A DNA stretch of 64,000 bases, taken from positions 124,001-188,000 of the forward strand of contig NZ_QZCS01000005.1 in the NCBI RefSeq assembly GCF_003594915.1. Reading direction: 5' to 3'. Both the position numbers and the translations under genes were made by a program. The DNA is from Enterobacter chuandaensis (lineage in GTDB: Bacteria; Pseudomonadota; Gammaproteobacteria; Enterobacterales; Enterobacteriaceae). Numbering within the stretch: position 1 is the stretch's first letter; every line of letters starts with the position of its first letter. The notes beneath the pieces were generated by a model. The model was not told where the DNA came from. It worked only from the letters and a program-made list of their open reading frames with translations, and did not search any database. This document shows positions 8,173 to 18,631 of the stretch, piece after piece.

Positions 8173-9513
8173 TCAGAAATAGTATTTAAAGCGCACGCGG
8201 CCACCGTAGCGGTCGTCGTTTTTCTTATCACCCTCTTTCGGGGAAGCGTTGACCCAGGACGCATACGCGCCGAGATAGACGTTGAAATTTTTCATCTTCA
8301 TGACGTTCGGGATCAGGTACGACGTATGGATGGTGTGAATGTCGTACTCGCCCGGGTCGGTGATCCAGCAGTCATTTTCACACTCGGCGTCAAACGTTGA
8401 GGTATTAAACTCGTCGATTTCGTTATGGGCGTAGATATAGCCCAGCTCAAAATTACGCCAGAGGGCATTGATGCCTGAGGTAAAGTCGGTTTCGCCCGTC
8501 GCGTCGAGGTAAGCCGTGTTGAGGTTCATGACCACGCCGTTCTCCGGATCGGTTTTGAGCCCGTCCCAGGTCATGGTAAACCCGTAGCCGGTCCGGTCTG
8601 ACTGATCGACCCAGCGCCCTGCATCGTCACGATAGCCGTAAGCGTTGTTCACCAGGTTGCTTTCCATGGCGACCGCGGTGGAAAACGGTCCGTTCTGCCA
8701 TGAGATAACCGGGCGTACGTAGGCGACATTTTTATCGTTCTCAAGTTCTGCGCCGTGATAGCGCTGGTCGACGTACAAATCGCTGCCGTCTTTGAACAGG
8801 GTATTCAGCTCAAAATACCAGTTATCCAGCGTCTTGCTCATCAGGAAGTTGCCACCGCTGTCGGTTCGCCCGCGCCCCTCTTTCAGCATATAGATATAGC
8901 CGTAGCCGTCGCTGTAGAGATCATCCGCGGTATTTCCTGAATATTCCACAAAGGTATCCTGATTGAGCGGGAACATATCGTAAGCCTCAAAGCGTCCGAC
9001 CTTAATTTCCCAGTCGTTCTCGGAACCGAAGAAGAATACCGCATCATCGAGATACATTTTTCCGACGAGATCGCCGAGGGGCTGCACGGAGAAACCGGCA
9101 AAATTGCCGTTATCCATTTTACGATAACCGTCGAAGCCTAATAAAATACGCCCGTTAATATCCCAGCGTTCTTTATCTCCTGGTGCCCAGTCACTATTAG
9201 CGCTTTGCTTAACGGATGTCAGGCTGCCTGTTTTACTGGCGGCACCCATATTAAATTCAACGTCGCCATAAAATTTAATATCACCATATCCTGAAAGCGT
9301 CAGTTTTGGCGGCGCCGTCTTGCTCACCGGCTCTTCCGACTGTACAACCACGGCGGGTGCAGTCTGCGCGGCGGCCGCCTGCTGCTGTTTAAGCGCCTGA
9401 ATTTGCGCTTCCAGTTGCGCCAGTTTTTCTTCCACGCTTGTCGAGGGCTGGGCAGCTAAAAGCGCACCGGAATAGAGCGCGCTCATCAGAATTACCGTTT
9501 TCTTTAATTTCAT
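8173..9513 (-). CDS. RafY-like carbohydrate porin
   Basis: The 446-residue outer-membrane protein has a signal peptide (about 1-20, cut near GALLA-AQPS). A short coiled coil follows (about 26-50, VEEKLAQLEAQIQALKQQQ), then an Ala/Pro/Val linker, a long aromatic-rich beta barrel and a terminal Phe (FKYYF). The overall design matches the glycoporins RafY and ScrY. ATG at 9513 has GGATGG upstream. It is divergent from the periplasmic trehalase gene, 419 bases between the starts, which suggests entry of trehalose or a similar oligosaccharide. I infer that from position only; no sugar-specific residues can be identified. Confidence 0.75.
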   Translation of the reverse strand: MKLKKTVILMSALYSGALLAAQPSTSVEEKLAQLEAQIQALKQQQAAAAQTAPAVVVQSEEPVSKTAPPKLTLSGYGDIKFYGDVEFNMGAASKTGSLTSVKQSANSDWAPGDKERWDINGRILLGFDGYRKMDNGNFAGFSVQPLGDLVGKMYLDDAVFFFGSENDWEIKVGRFEAYDMFPLNQDTFVEYSGNTADDLYSDGYGYIYMLKEGRGRTDSGGNFLMSKTLDNWYFELNTLFKDGSDLYVDQRYHGAELENDKNVAYVRPVISWQNGPFSTAVAMESNLVNNAYGYRDDAGRWVDQSDRTGYGFTMTWDGLKTDPENGVVMNLNTAYLDATGETDFTSGINALWRNFELGYIYAHNEIDEFNTSTFDAECENDCWITDPGEYDIHTIHTSYLIPNVMKMKNFNVYLGAYASWVNASPKEGDKKNDDRYGGRVRFKYYF

Positions 9514-9932
9514 AGAATCCATCCTGATTATAAAAGTGAATACCCAAATATTGAGCCTCGCCATTTCGACCAAATACCCCTGGAGGTGCTATTATGTTTT
9601 TTGATAAGTTAATTATGAATTTTAACTTGTGTGATCGGCACTGAGAAAACATCACAAATTAAACGAAAGAAAGACCACTCACTTCACACTCTTATTCCAT
9701 TAACCACATCTATATTTTAACGTGAGATATATATCATTATTTAAAGGCATGAATGATTTAATTCCATTTGCACAACTTATTCCTTCCAGCCGTACGGTAC
9801 GGGCGGAGCGGTAAATTGTCTGGTTCTGCGAAAAATGGGATATTCAACACGCGAAGCGGGCAATATTCGTCTAAGGTTTTCAGGTGATTGATAACAGCGG
9901 TCACGCTGCTCAGGAATACAGGAGACGAACCG
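9514..9932. other. divergent control region, glycoporin/trehalase
   Basis: This 419-base stretch holds no gene. It is AT-rich on the porin side. It contains a TGTGATC half-site near 9631 and a CATCACA half-site near 9650 that resemble CRP half-sites but are not at the canonical 6-base spacing. E. coli treA is sigma-S and osmotically controlled; no unambiguous -10/-35 could be assigned here. Confidence 0.5.
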
Positions 9933-11618
9933 ATGATAAGACCTCGTACTTTACGCCCTGCTCTTTTGCACCTCGCGCTCGGAGGCGCGCTACTCGGTGT
10001 GGCAACGATAGGTTATGCTGACGAACAGCCAGCCTACCAGAAAAATTCCCCCGATATTCTGCTTGGCCCTTTGTTTAATGATGTGCAGAGCGCCAAACTG
10101 TTTCCCGATCAAAAAACCTTTGCCGATGCCGTTCCAAAGAGCGATCCGCTGATGATTCTGGCGGATTACCGGATGCAGCACACCCAGACCAGCTTTGACC
10201 TGCGCCACTTTGTGGAGATGAACTTCACGCTGCCGACTGAAGGTGAAAAATATGTGCCGCCTGCGGGACAAAGTTTACGTGAACACATCGACGATCTCTG
10301 GCCTGTGCTGACGCGCACCACGGACAAAGCCAGCAACAAGTGGGATTCTCTCCTGCCGTTACCGAAGCCATACGTGGTGCCCGGCGGGCGCTTCCGCGAG
10401 GTGTATTACTGGGACAGCTATTTCACCATGCTGGGCTTAGCCGAAAGCGGCCACTGGGATAAAATCAGCGATATGGTGGATAACTTCGCCTGGGAGATTG
10501 ATACCTTCGGCCATATTCCCAACGGCAACCGCAGCTACTACCTGAGCCGCTCCCAGCCGCCGTTCTTCTCCCTGATGGTGGAACTGCTGGCGACGCATGA
10601 CAAAGACGCGCTGAAAAAATACCGTCCACAAATGGAAAAAGAGTACACCTACTGGATGGAGGGCGTAGAAAGCCTTCAGCCTGGGCAGGCTAACCAGCGC
10701 GTGGTGAAGCTGGATGACGGTTCGGTGCTTAACCGCTACTGGGACGATCGCGATACCCCGCGCCCGGAGTCCTGGCTTGATGATATCACCACGGCGAAGA
10801 GCAACCCTAACCGCCCTGCAACGGAGATTTACCGCGATCTGCGCTCCGCAGCGGCTTCGGGCTGGGACTTTAGCTCCCGCTGGATGGACGATCCGCAAAA
10901 GCTCGGCACGATCCGCACCACCAGTATTGTGCCCGTCGATCTAAACGCCCTGATGTTTAAAATGGAAAAACTGCTCGCGCGAGCAGGCCAGGAGGCGGGC
11001 GACAGCGCGGCGGCGAGTAAATACGAGGCATTAGCAACCGCGCGTCAGAAAGCCATTGAGCGCCACCTGTGGAACGATAAAGAGGGCTGGTACGCCGATT
11101 ACGATCTCAAGAGTAAGAAGGTGCGCAACCAGCTCACGGCCGCCGCTCTCTTCCCGCTCTACGTGAAGGCAGCAGCGCAGGATCGCGCCGATAAAGTGGC
11201 CGCGGCCACCTCCGCGCGCCTGTTGAAGCCGGGCGGGATCACCACCACCACCATCAACAGCGGCCAGCAGTGGGATGCGCCAAACGGCTGGGCGCCGCTG
11301 CAGTGGGTGGCAACGGAAGGCTTGCAGAACTATGGACAGGATAAGGTTGCGATGAACGTAACCTGGCGCTTCCTGAAGAACGTTCAGCATACTTACGATC
11401 GCGAGAAGAAGCTGGTGGAGAAGTATGATGTTTCATCCACCGGTACCGGCGGTGGCGGTGGCGAATATCCGCTGCAGGATGGTTTCGGCTGGAGCAACGG
11501 CGTGACGCTGAAGATGCTGGATCTGGTTTGTCCTAAAGAGAAACCGTGCGACAGCGTGCCGGAAAATCAGCCTGCGGCGAATGATGAGGCTGCGCCGGAG
11601 AAAGCTGCGGCGCAGTAA
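9933..11618 (+). CDS. treA: periplasmic trehalase
   Basis: The 561-residue GH37 enzyme hydrolyses trehalose to two glucose molecules in the periplasm. A signal peptide (about 1-29) is evident. Trehalase signature 1, [14 protein letters not shown], sits at 150-163; signature 2, [13 protein letters not shown], at 446-458; a Gly-rich GTGGGGG motif lies near residue 510. Acid/base Asp312 (WDFSSRW) and Glu496 (VEKYDVSS) fall at the same numbers as in the E. coli enzyme. ATG at 9933 was chosen because GGAGA lies just upstream and it begins the signal peptide. The C-terminus ends in an Ala/Glu-rich tail that varies between species. Confidence 0.96.
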   Translation: MIRPRTLRPALLHLALGGALLGVATIGYADEQPAYQKNSPDILLGPLFNDVQSAKLFPDQKTFADAVPKSDPLMILADYRMQHTQTSFDLRHFVEMNFTLPTEGEKYVPPAGQSLREHIDDLWPVLTRTTDKASNKWDSLLPLPKPYVVPGGRFREVYYWDSYFTMLGLAESGHWDKISDMVDNFAWEIDTFGHIPNGNRSYYLSRSQPPFFSLMVELLATHDKDALKKYRPQMEKEYTYWMEGVESLQPGQANQRVVKLDDGSVLNRYWDDRDTPRPESWLDDITTAKSNPNRPATEIYRDLRSAAASGWDFSSRWMDDPQKLGTIRTTSIVPVDLNALMFKMEKLLARAGQEAGDSAAASKYEALATARQKAIERHLWNDKEGWYADYDLKSKKVRNQLTAAALFPLYVKAAAQDRADKVAAATSARLLKPGGITTTTINSGQQWDAPNGWAPLQWVATEGLQNYGQDKVAMNVTWRFLKNVQHTYDREKKLVEKYDVSSTGTGGGGGEYPLQDGFGWSNGVTLKMLDLVCPKEKPCDSVPENQPAANDEAAPEKAAAQ

Positions 11619-11626
11619 AGGGTATT

Positions 11627-11655
11627 GCCGGGTGGCGGCTACGCCTTACCCGGCC
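11627..11655. repeat. REP element
   Basis: GCCGGGT and ACCCGGC arms enclose GGCGGCTACGCCTT, a classic enterobacterial REP. It sits between the convergent treA and TonB-receptor genes. Confidence 0.8.
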
Positions 11656-11681
11656 TACCTTCTGAACTCACAGGGATTTAC

Positions 11682-13784
11682 TCAGAAGCTGTAACTCGCC
11701 CCTAGCTGATACGTCCTGTCACGCCCAATCCAGCAGTTGGTTGCGTCGTAGCAGGTCAGCGTCTCTTTATTGGTGATGTTCTGCGCGCTGGCTTTAAGCG
11801 TCAGCCCCGCCAGCGAAGGCAGAATTTCACCCATCCGGTACGAGGCCGCCAGATCGTACTGTGTAGTGCCCCCCAGTTTGCCCGCATCGTTAGCCGGTGA
11901 AATCTCCATCGGCCCGGTATAGCGCGCCCCGGCGCCCAGCATCAGCCCCTTTAACGGCGTACTTTCGAAGGTGTAGTCTCCCCAGAGATTGAACGCATTC
12001 TCCGGCACCTGGGTTGGACGCTTGCCCTGGTACTTATCATCTTCGGTATTGATTGCGTGGGTGTAAGCATAGTTGGCAATCAGCGTCAGGTTGTCCGTCG
12101 GACGGCTGATGGCGGAGAGCTCTGCCCCTTTGGATTCCACTTCACCGGTCTGACGATAGTTCAGGAAACCCGGGTCGGAAGTGACAACGTTTTTCTGCCG
12201 GATGTTAAACACCGAGGCGGTAAACGTCGTGGCGTACTCGGCCAGCAGATATTTTACCCCGCCTTCTACCTGCTTGCTGGTGGTCGGCTTGACGTCTTTC
12301 GCCGTGAGCGTCCCCTGCGGCGACACCGGTGCAAAACCTTCTGAATAGCTGATAAACGGCGAAATACCGTTTTCGAAGGCATAAAGCGCCCCCAGGCGTT
12401 TGGTCACGCGATCCTGCGATACCCAGGCCTTATCGCCGTTTTGCAGGTAATCAGTGGTGACGGAGCGGTAATCGTCGTAGCGCAGGCTGCCCAGCAGATT
12501 TAAGCCGCCGAATTCCACCTGATCCTGCAGGTAGTAACCGTTCTGCTGGTAGCTGAGACGGTTTTTCTGGGCCGTGTAGAGCCCCAGCGCGCTTTCGTGG
12601 ATTTGCGAATAGTCAGGATTACGCATATCCATGCCCGGCGTGGTCGACGCGTAACGGTAGTGGAAATGGGAATTCAGCCTCTGATAGTCAAACCCGGCCA
12701 GCAGATGGTGTTTCCAGTCGCCCAGCGCAACGGTTTTGGTCACCTGGTTGTCGATGTTGAAGCTCTTAAGATCTTCATCGGTGGTATAGGCAAAGCGGTT
12801 AAGTTGATATACCTCGCTTCCCGTTCCCGTCGCGTAGACGCTGTTCTGGTGGGTATCGACGTCGAAATAGCGCGCTTTCTGATTAAAGCCCCAGCCGCTG
12901 TCGAACTCATGTTCGAAGCTGTAGCCCAGCATCCACTGGCGCTGCTTAAACCCGCTCCATTCATCTCCGGCGTAATCCCGGCGATCGGCATATTTCGAGC
13001 GCAGATAAGCGAGCGGCAGCGGGTTAGACGGCGTCAGGCTCGGGGAGTTTTGCGCCAGCGCATCCAGGGTGAGGCGGGTTTTGCTGTCGGGTTGCCAGGT
13101 GACGGACGGGGCGACCAGATAATTTTCATAGCGGCTGGTGTGCGGCTGATCGTCATTCTCCGTCGCCTTACCCAGCAGACGGTAATTCCAGTCGCTGTCG
13201 GCAATCTGTCCGGTCGAGTCAAGGTAGCCCTCTTTCAGATTACGGTTTCCGGTGTTAACGCCAAATTCAGTTCGGGCTTCCCGCTGCGGCTTTTTACTTT
13301 GAATATTTACCAGCCCGCCCGGGGAGCCGCCGCCGTAAAGCACCGATGACGGCCCCTTCAGGATATCGACGCTCTCTATCAGCAGCGGATCGATGCGCGC
13401 TTTCGTATTGCCGGTGACGTTATAGGGCAGTTGCAGCCCGTTATAGAACTCCTGGTCGACGGTAAAGCCACGAATTTTGTATTCGCTCATATAGGAGGTG
13501 TTACCCCGCACCTCGGTTGAGACGCCTGGGGCATAGCGCAGGATTTCATTCACGGAATTCGCGTGACGCTTTTCAATTTCCGGCGCAGAGAGCGTGTTGA
13601 TGACCTGCGGCGTTTTACTTTCGGCAACGGCCGATTTCGTTGCGCTGTTCGTCCAGGCCGGCAGCGCGCTGCCCTGCTCTGAGCCCGTGACGACGATGGT
13701 GGATTCTTCGGCGAAAGCCTGGGCCTGCAGTGCCAGCGTGACGGCACCCGCCAGGGCGCATAACCTAAAACGTGAGGAGTTCAT
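11682..13784 (-). CDS. TonB-dependent siderophore receptor
   Basis: The 700-residue outer-membrane receptor has a signal peptide (about 1-25, ending AQAFA) and a TonB box (STIVVTG near residue 28). A plug domain covers about 50-160 (TPQVINTLS, then SVDILKGPSSVLYGGGSPGGLVN), followed by a 22-strand-type barrel ending in GASYSF. The C-terminal segment with LTCYDATNCWIGRDR, a disulphide-like Cys pair, is typical of hydroxamate receptors such as FoxA, FhuE and FcuA, so ferrioxamine- or ferrichrome-type ligands are plausible. A Fur-box-like sequence lies just upstream. It interrupts the treA-ymgE order of E. coli and is probably an accessory gene. The ligand is not certain. Confidence 0.9.
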   Translation of the reverse strand: MNSSRFRLCALAGAVTLALQAQAFAEESTIVVTGSEQGSALPAWTNSATKSAVAESKTPQVINTLSAPEIEKRHANSVNEILRYAPGVSTEVRGNTSYMSEYKIRGFTVDQEFYNGLQLPYNVTGNTKARIDPLLIESVDILKGPSSVLYGGGSPGGLVNIQSKKPQREARTEFGVNTGNRNLKEGYLDSTGQIADSDWNYRLLGKATENDDQPHTSRYENYLVAPSVTWQPDSKTRLTLDALAQNSPSLTPSNPLPLAYLRSKYADRRDYAGDEWSGFKQRQWMLGYSFEHEFDSGWGFNQKARYFDVDTHQNSVYATGTGSEVYQLNRFAYTTDEDLKSFNIDNQVTKTVALGDWKHHLLAGFDYQRLNSHFHYRYASTTPGMDMRNPDYSQIHESALGLYTAQKNRLSYQQNGYYLQDQVEFGGLNLLGSLRYDDYRSVTTDYLQNGDKAWVSQDRVTKRLGALYAFENGISPFISYSEGFAPVSPQGTLTAKDVKPTTSKQVEGGVKYLLAEYATTFTASVFNIRQKNVVTSDPGFLNYRQTGEVESKGAELSAISRPTDNLTLIANYAYTHAINTEDDKYQGKRPTQVPENAFNLWGDYTFESTPLKGLMLGAGARYTGPMEISPANDAGKLGGTTQYDLAASYRMGEILPSLAGLTLKASAQNITNKETLTCYDATNCWIGRDRTYQLGASYSF

Positions 13785-13817
13785 AATGTCGTCTTGTTGT
13801 TAGATGCAATTAGGAAC

Positions 13818-13836
13818 GACAATTATTATCATTTCG
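13818..13836 (-). promoter_or_regulatory. Fur box upstream of the siderophore receptor
   Basis: Read on the minus strand, this 19-base stretch matches the consensus GATAATGATAATCATTATC at 14 of 19 positions, with an unbroken AATGATAAT core. It lies 34 bases upstream of the receptor start, where iron-bound Fur would block transcription. Confidence 0.7.
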
Positions 13837-13857
13837 ATTAACAAATCAATATTCAGG

Positions 13858-13890
13858 CAAAAAAAACGGCCCTCCGCAGAGAGCCGTTCT
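13858..13890 (-). terminator. rho-independent terminator of ymgE
   Basis: On the minus strand an AACGGC...GCCGTT hairpin is followed by a run of eight T. It starts a few bases after the ymgE stop codon. Confidence 0.8.
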
Positions 13891-13896
13891 GTGATT

Positions 13897-14151
13897 TTAT
13901 GCTCGTCGTAGTAATCTGAATATGCCCAGCACAACAATGGCACCCACGACAGCGACCAGGAAACTGTGCATGTCGAAACCACTGATGTCACCTCCGAAGC
14001 CAAACATTGTCGCCAGCCAGCCGCCTACAACCGCACCAACGACACCGAGAACACAGGTCAAAATAAAGCCGCCGCCATCATTTCCCGGCATGATCAGTTT
14101 TGCGATCGCGCCAGCAATAAGGCCAAAAATAATCCAGGCGATGATACCCAT
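13897..14151 (-). CDS. ymgE: GlsB/YeaQ/YmgE-family small membrane protein
   Basis: The 84-residue protein has three hydrophobic helices. The Gly-rich pattern (GLIAGAIAKLIMPG, then GVVGAVVGGWLATMFG) defines the transglycosylase-associated/GlsB family. E. coli YmgE is also 84 residues and sits at the same place next to ycgR. The family is linked to general stress, but the molecular role is unknown and the old name does not mean it is a transglycosylase. GAGGGC lies at a good distance before the ATG. Confidence 0.93.
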   Translation of the reverse strand: MGIIAWIIFGLIAGAIAKLIMPGNDGGGFILTCVLGVVGAVVGGWLATMFGFGGDISGFDMHSFLVAVVGAIVVLGIFRLLRRA

Positions 14152-14292
14152 AGCAATGCCCTCTTACAGATTAAACGCATGTGCAGAAAACCTTCTGCGC
14201 AGGTAACTTAAGTATAGGTCATCACCGGAAAACCAATTTCGTCTCACCGACTTATCTTGCGTGCGACCGTTAAAAAAACTCACCGGTTTGTA

Positions 14293-14319
14293 TTAAGTTT
14301 GAAAGTGGATTGCCGATAA
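14293..14319 (+). promoter_or_regulatory. sigma-28 (FliA) promoter of ycgR
   Basis: TTAAGTTT, 11 bases, then GCCGATAA: this matches the flagellar sigma-28 consensus TAAAGTTT-N11-GCCGATAA almost exactly. It is 40 bases upstream of the ycgR start, which fits the known place of ycgR in the flagellar class 3 regulon. Confidence 0.85.
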
Positions 14320-14358
14320 CGCTAAGACAGTCTGTCATCAATCAAGGAGCCATCCGGC

Positions 14359-15090
14359 GTGAGTCATTACAGTGAGCAGTTCCTCAAGCAAAATCCGCTG
14401 GCTGTATTAGGGGTATTACGCGACCTGCAAAAAGGCGAAGTGCCGCTGCGCATCAGCTGGTCGAATAATCAGTTCATCAGCAAGATCCTTGACGTCTCGC
14501 AGGAGCGACTGGTTATCGATCTGGGTAGCCAGGAGTATGAAAACCGCGCGGCGCTGAAAGCAGAGAATATCGCCGTCATGGCCGAAACCCAGGGGGCCAA
14601 AGTGGAGTTTGTCCTGCAGCGGCTTGAGCTGAGCGAGTACCAGGGCCTTCCTGCTTTTGTTACCCCCCTTCCTGGCAACCTCTGGTTTGTTCAGCGTCGT
14701 GAATACTTCCGCATCAGCGCCCCGCTTCACCCTGCCTATTTCTGTAAAGCCAAAATGCCGGACAAAAAAGAGATCCGCTTCCGTCTTTTTGACCTGTCGC
14801 TGGGCGGAATGGGCGCGCTGATGGATACCCCGAAGCCGGACGGACTGGTCGAAGGCATGCGGTTTACGCAAATAGAACTGGATATGGCTGGCTGGGGGCG
14901 CTTTTATTTCGATGCACAGCTGATTGCCATCAGCGAGCGCACGGTGGTCGACAGTAAGAACGAAACGATTACCACGCCGCGTCTGAGCTTCCGTTTTCTG
15001 AACGTCGGACCGGGCGCTGAGCGCGAGCTGCAGCATATTATCTACTCGCTGGAGCGTGAAGCACGGGAACGTGCGAACAAGGTTCTGTGA
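14359..15090 (+). CDS. ycgR: flagellar brake protein YcgR, c-di-GMP effector
   Basis: The 243-residue protein has an N-terminal YcgR-N domain (about 1-105) and a C-terminal PilZ domain (about 110-230). The c-di-GMP-binding signature is visible as RREYFR near residue 113 followed by DLSLGG near 146. In E. coli and Salmonella, c-di-GMP-bound YcgR slows the flagellar motor. The start is GTG at 14359 with AGGAG nine bases upstream. Control by the sigma-28 promoter is directly supported by sequence. The c-di-GMP phosphodiesterase gene pdeD, about 25 kb away, belongs to the same signalling field. Confidence 0.95.
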   Translation: MSHYSEQFLKQNPLAVLGVLRDLQKGEVPLRISWSNNQFISKILDVSQERLVIDLGSQEYENRAALKAENIAVMAETQGAKVEFVLQRLELSEYQGLPAFVTPLPGNLWFVQRREYFRISAPLHPAYFCKAKMPDKKEIRFRLFDLSLGGMGALMDTPKPDGLVEGMRFTQIELDMAGWGRFYFDAQLIAISERTVVDSKNETITTPRLSFRFLNVGPGAERELQHIIYSLEREARERANKVL

Positions 15091-15097
15091 GAGAAGT

Positions 15098-15119
15098 CGG
15101 GCAGCGTGAGCGCCGCCCG
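15098..15119. terminator. hairpin between ycgR and emtA
   Basis: CGGGC-A-GCG and CGC-C-GCCCG form a stem with a TGAG loop between the convergent genes. There is no clear T-run, so termination efficiency is uncertain. Confidence 0.5.
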
Positions 15120-15128
15120 TTTGCGGCA

Positions 15129-15740
15129 TTACATGGCATCCATCGCTTTCTGTACTTTCCAGATATAACGAGGCGCCTGTGGTGCCGGATGATTTTTCGC
15201 CACGTGCTCGACGAACTCATCTTTGTCCATGTCGTTGATCTCTTCTATCGCCTCTTTACGGTCAGAGGAGAAGGTTCTGAGCAACGCCCCGGCGCCGTTC
15301 ACGTACGAGACCACCAGCGCATATTGCATCACTTCCGGATCCTCAATTCCCTTCAGCACGCCGTGTTCCAGAATGCTCAGATAAGCGGTCCCCATTGAAA
15401 TGTTGCGTTCCGGGTTCTTCAGCTCGCTGGTCGACGGCTGACCGTTCCAGCCCATATAGCGGTAGACCTCTCTCCCCGCCGTTGACGCTTTCAGCTGCAT
15501 CAGCCCCACCGCGTTGGATTTGCTGACAAGCGTGGGATTACCGCCGGATTCCACCGCAATAATGGCGGTGATCAGACGCGGACTGACGCCCCAGGCCTTT
15601 CCGGCTTTTTCGCTGATCGGCATCCACTGCATGGCCCGTTTCACCGGCACTTCCGGATTCCAGGGCGGGTTTTGATAATCATGTTTTGAACTACAGCCAG
15701 CCAGCAAAACAATCAAAAAAGCAAACCATCTCAATTTCAC
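15129..15740 (-). CDS. emtA: membrane-bound endolytic transglycosylase E
   Basis: The 203-residue lipoprotein is a lytic murein transglycosylase with an SLT fold. The lipobox LLAGC places the lipidated Cys at residue 16. Catalytic Glu lies in [10 protein letters not shown] near residue 64, followed by [10 protein letters not shown]. It cleaves peptidoglycan glycan strands from the inner face of the outer membrane. The start is GTG at 15740, supported by AAGGA seven bases upstream. It is divergent from ldcA, another murein-processing gene, as in E. coli (also called mltE). Confidence 0.95.
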   Translation of the reverse strand: MKLRWFAFLIVLLAGCSSKHDYQNPPWNPEVPVKRAMQWMPISEKAGKAWGVSPRLITAIIAVESGGNPTLVSKSNAVGLMQLKASTAGREVYRYMGWNGQPSTSELKNPERNISMGTAYLSILEHGVLKGIEDPEVMQYALVVSYVNGAGALLRTFSSDRKEAIEEINDMDKDEFVEHVAKNHPAPQAPRYIWKVQKAMDAM

Positions 15741-15846
15741 GTCATCTATCCTTATAGCCGGTCATCGCGGTGCGCCGCCCTTGAAGCAGGCAGCGTATAC
15801 GCGGCATGATATAGACAATTAGTTTCTCATTCAGCAAGGAATTGCC

Positions 15847-16761
15847 ATGTCTCAGATTCATCTCATCGCGCCGTCGGGCTACTGCATTAATCAGGAGGCG
15901 GCACAGCGGGGCGTTCAGCGTCTGCTGGAATCCGGCCATCAGGTAGAAAATCAGGCCATTATTTCCCGCCGCGAGCAGCGCTTTGCCGGCACGGAAGCGC
16001 AGAGACTGAATGATATCAATAGTCTGGTGAACCTGAAGGGTCAAGACCGGATAGTCCTTGCGGTGCGCGGCGGCTACGGGGCAAGCCGCCTGCTGGAGAG
16101 CATTGACTGGCAAGGGCTGGCGCAGCGCCAGCAGCAGGATCCGCTGTTGATATGCGGCCACAGCGATTTCACCGCCATCCAGCTTGGTCTGCTGGCGCTG
16201 CATAACGTCATCACGTTTAGCGGCCCGATGCTCGCCGGTAACTTCGGCGCGCCGGAGCTGGACGCGTTCACCATGGACCATTTCTGGCGCGCGCTGCGCA
16301 ATCCTGTCTACAGCGTGGAATGGCAGGGGAATGGGCCGCACTGGGAGTGTGAGGGCCAGCTGTGGGGCGGCAACCTGGCGATGCTGGTCTCGCTGATCGG
16401 CACGCCGTGGATGCCGCAAATCGAGGACGGCATTCTGGTGCTGGAAGACATCAACGAACATCCGTTCCGCGTCGAGCGCATGTTATTGCAGCTTTATCAC
16501 GCCGGTATTCTTGAGCGCCAGTCCGCGATTGTGCTGGGCAGCTTTAGCGGCTCAGCCCCGAACGACTATGACGCGGGATACACCCTGGAAACGATGGTCG
16601 ATTTCATCCGATCGCGGCTCGATATTCCGGTTATCACCGGTCTGGATTTCGGTCATGAACAGCAGACCGCGACCCTTGCGCTGGGCGCGCAGGCGACGCT
16701 TACGCACGATGCGTCAGGCAGTCGGTTAACGATCGGCGGTCATCCGGTCATAAAAGCATAA
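15847..16761 (+). CDS. ldcA: L,D-carboxypeptidase (murein tetrapeptidase)
   Basis: The 304-residue cytoplasmic serine peptidase of family S66 removes the terminal D-alanine from murein tetrapeptides during cell-wall recycling. The nucleophile Ser is in ICGHSDFTA near residue 106; VLEDINEHPF near residue 200 carries the catalytic Glu and DFGHE near residue 271 the His. The start ATG has AAGGAA upstream. It precedes cvrA on the same strand but an 88-base gap suggests separate promoters. Confidence 0.95.
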   Translation: MSQIHLIAPSGYCINQEAAQRGVQRLLESGHQVENQAIISRREQRFAGTEAQRLNDINSLVNLKGQDRIVLAVRGGYGASRLLESIDWQGLAQRQQQDPLLICGHSDFTAIQLGLLALHNVITFSGPMLAGNFGAPELDAFTMDHFWRALRNPVYSVEWQGNGPHWECEGQLWGGNLAMLVSLIGTPWMPQIEDGILVLEDINEHPFRVERMLLQLYHAGILERQSAIVLGSFSGSAPNDYDAGYTLETMVDFIRSRLDIPVITGLDFGHEQQTATLALGAQATLTHDASGSRLTIGGHPVIKA

Positions 16762-16831
16762 AAAACCCCCTTAATAAAACGCTGTTACCATTGTTAATAT
16801 GTTAGGGTTTTAGTAACAGCGTTAACATTGA

Positions 16832-18583
<1,752 letters not shown>

Positions 18584-18592
18584 CGGTTTTTT

Positions 18593-18621
18593 TGCCGGGT
18601 GGCGTTAACGCTTACCCGGCA
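18593..18621. repeat. REP element
   Basis: TGCCGGGT and ACCCGGCA arms enclose GGCGTTAACGCTT, between the convergent cvrA and dadX stops. A preceding run of seven T and the strong stem suggest it also ends transcripts. Confidence 0.8.
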
Positions 18622-18631
18622 CACAAACAAG

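Noticed and set aside
9620..9660. CRP site in the porin/treA gap
   Set aside because: TGTGA and TCACA half-sites are 17 bases apart, not 6.
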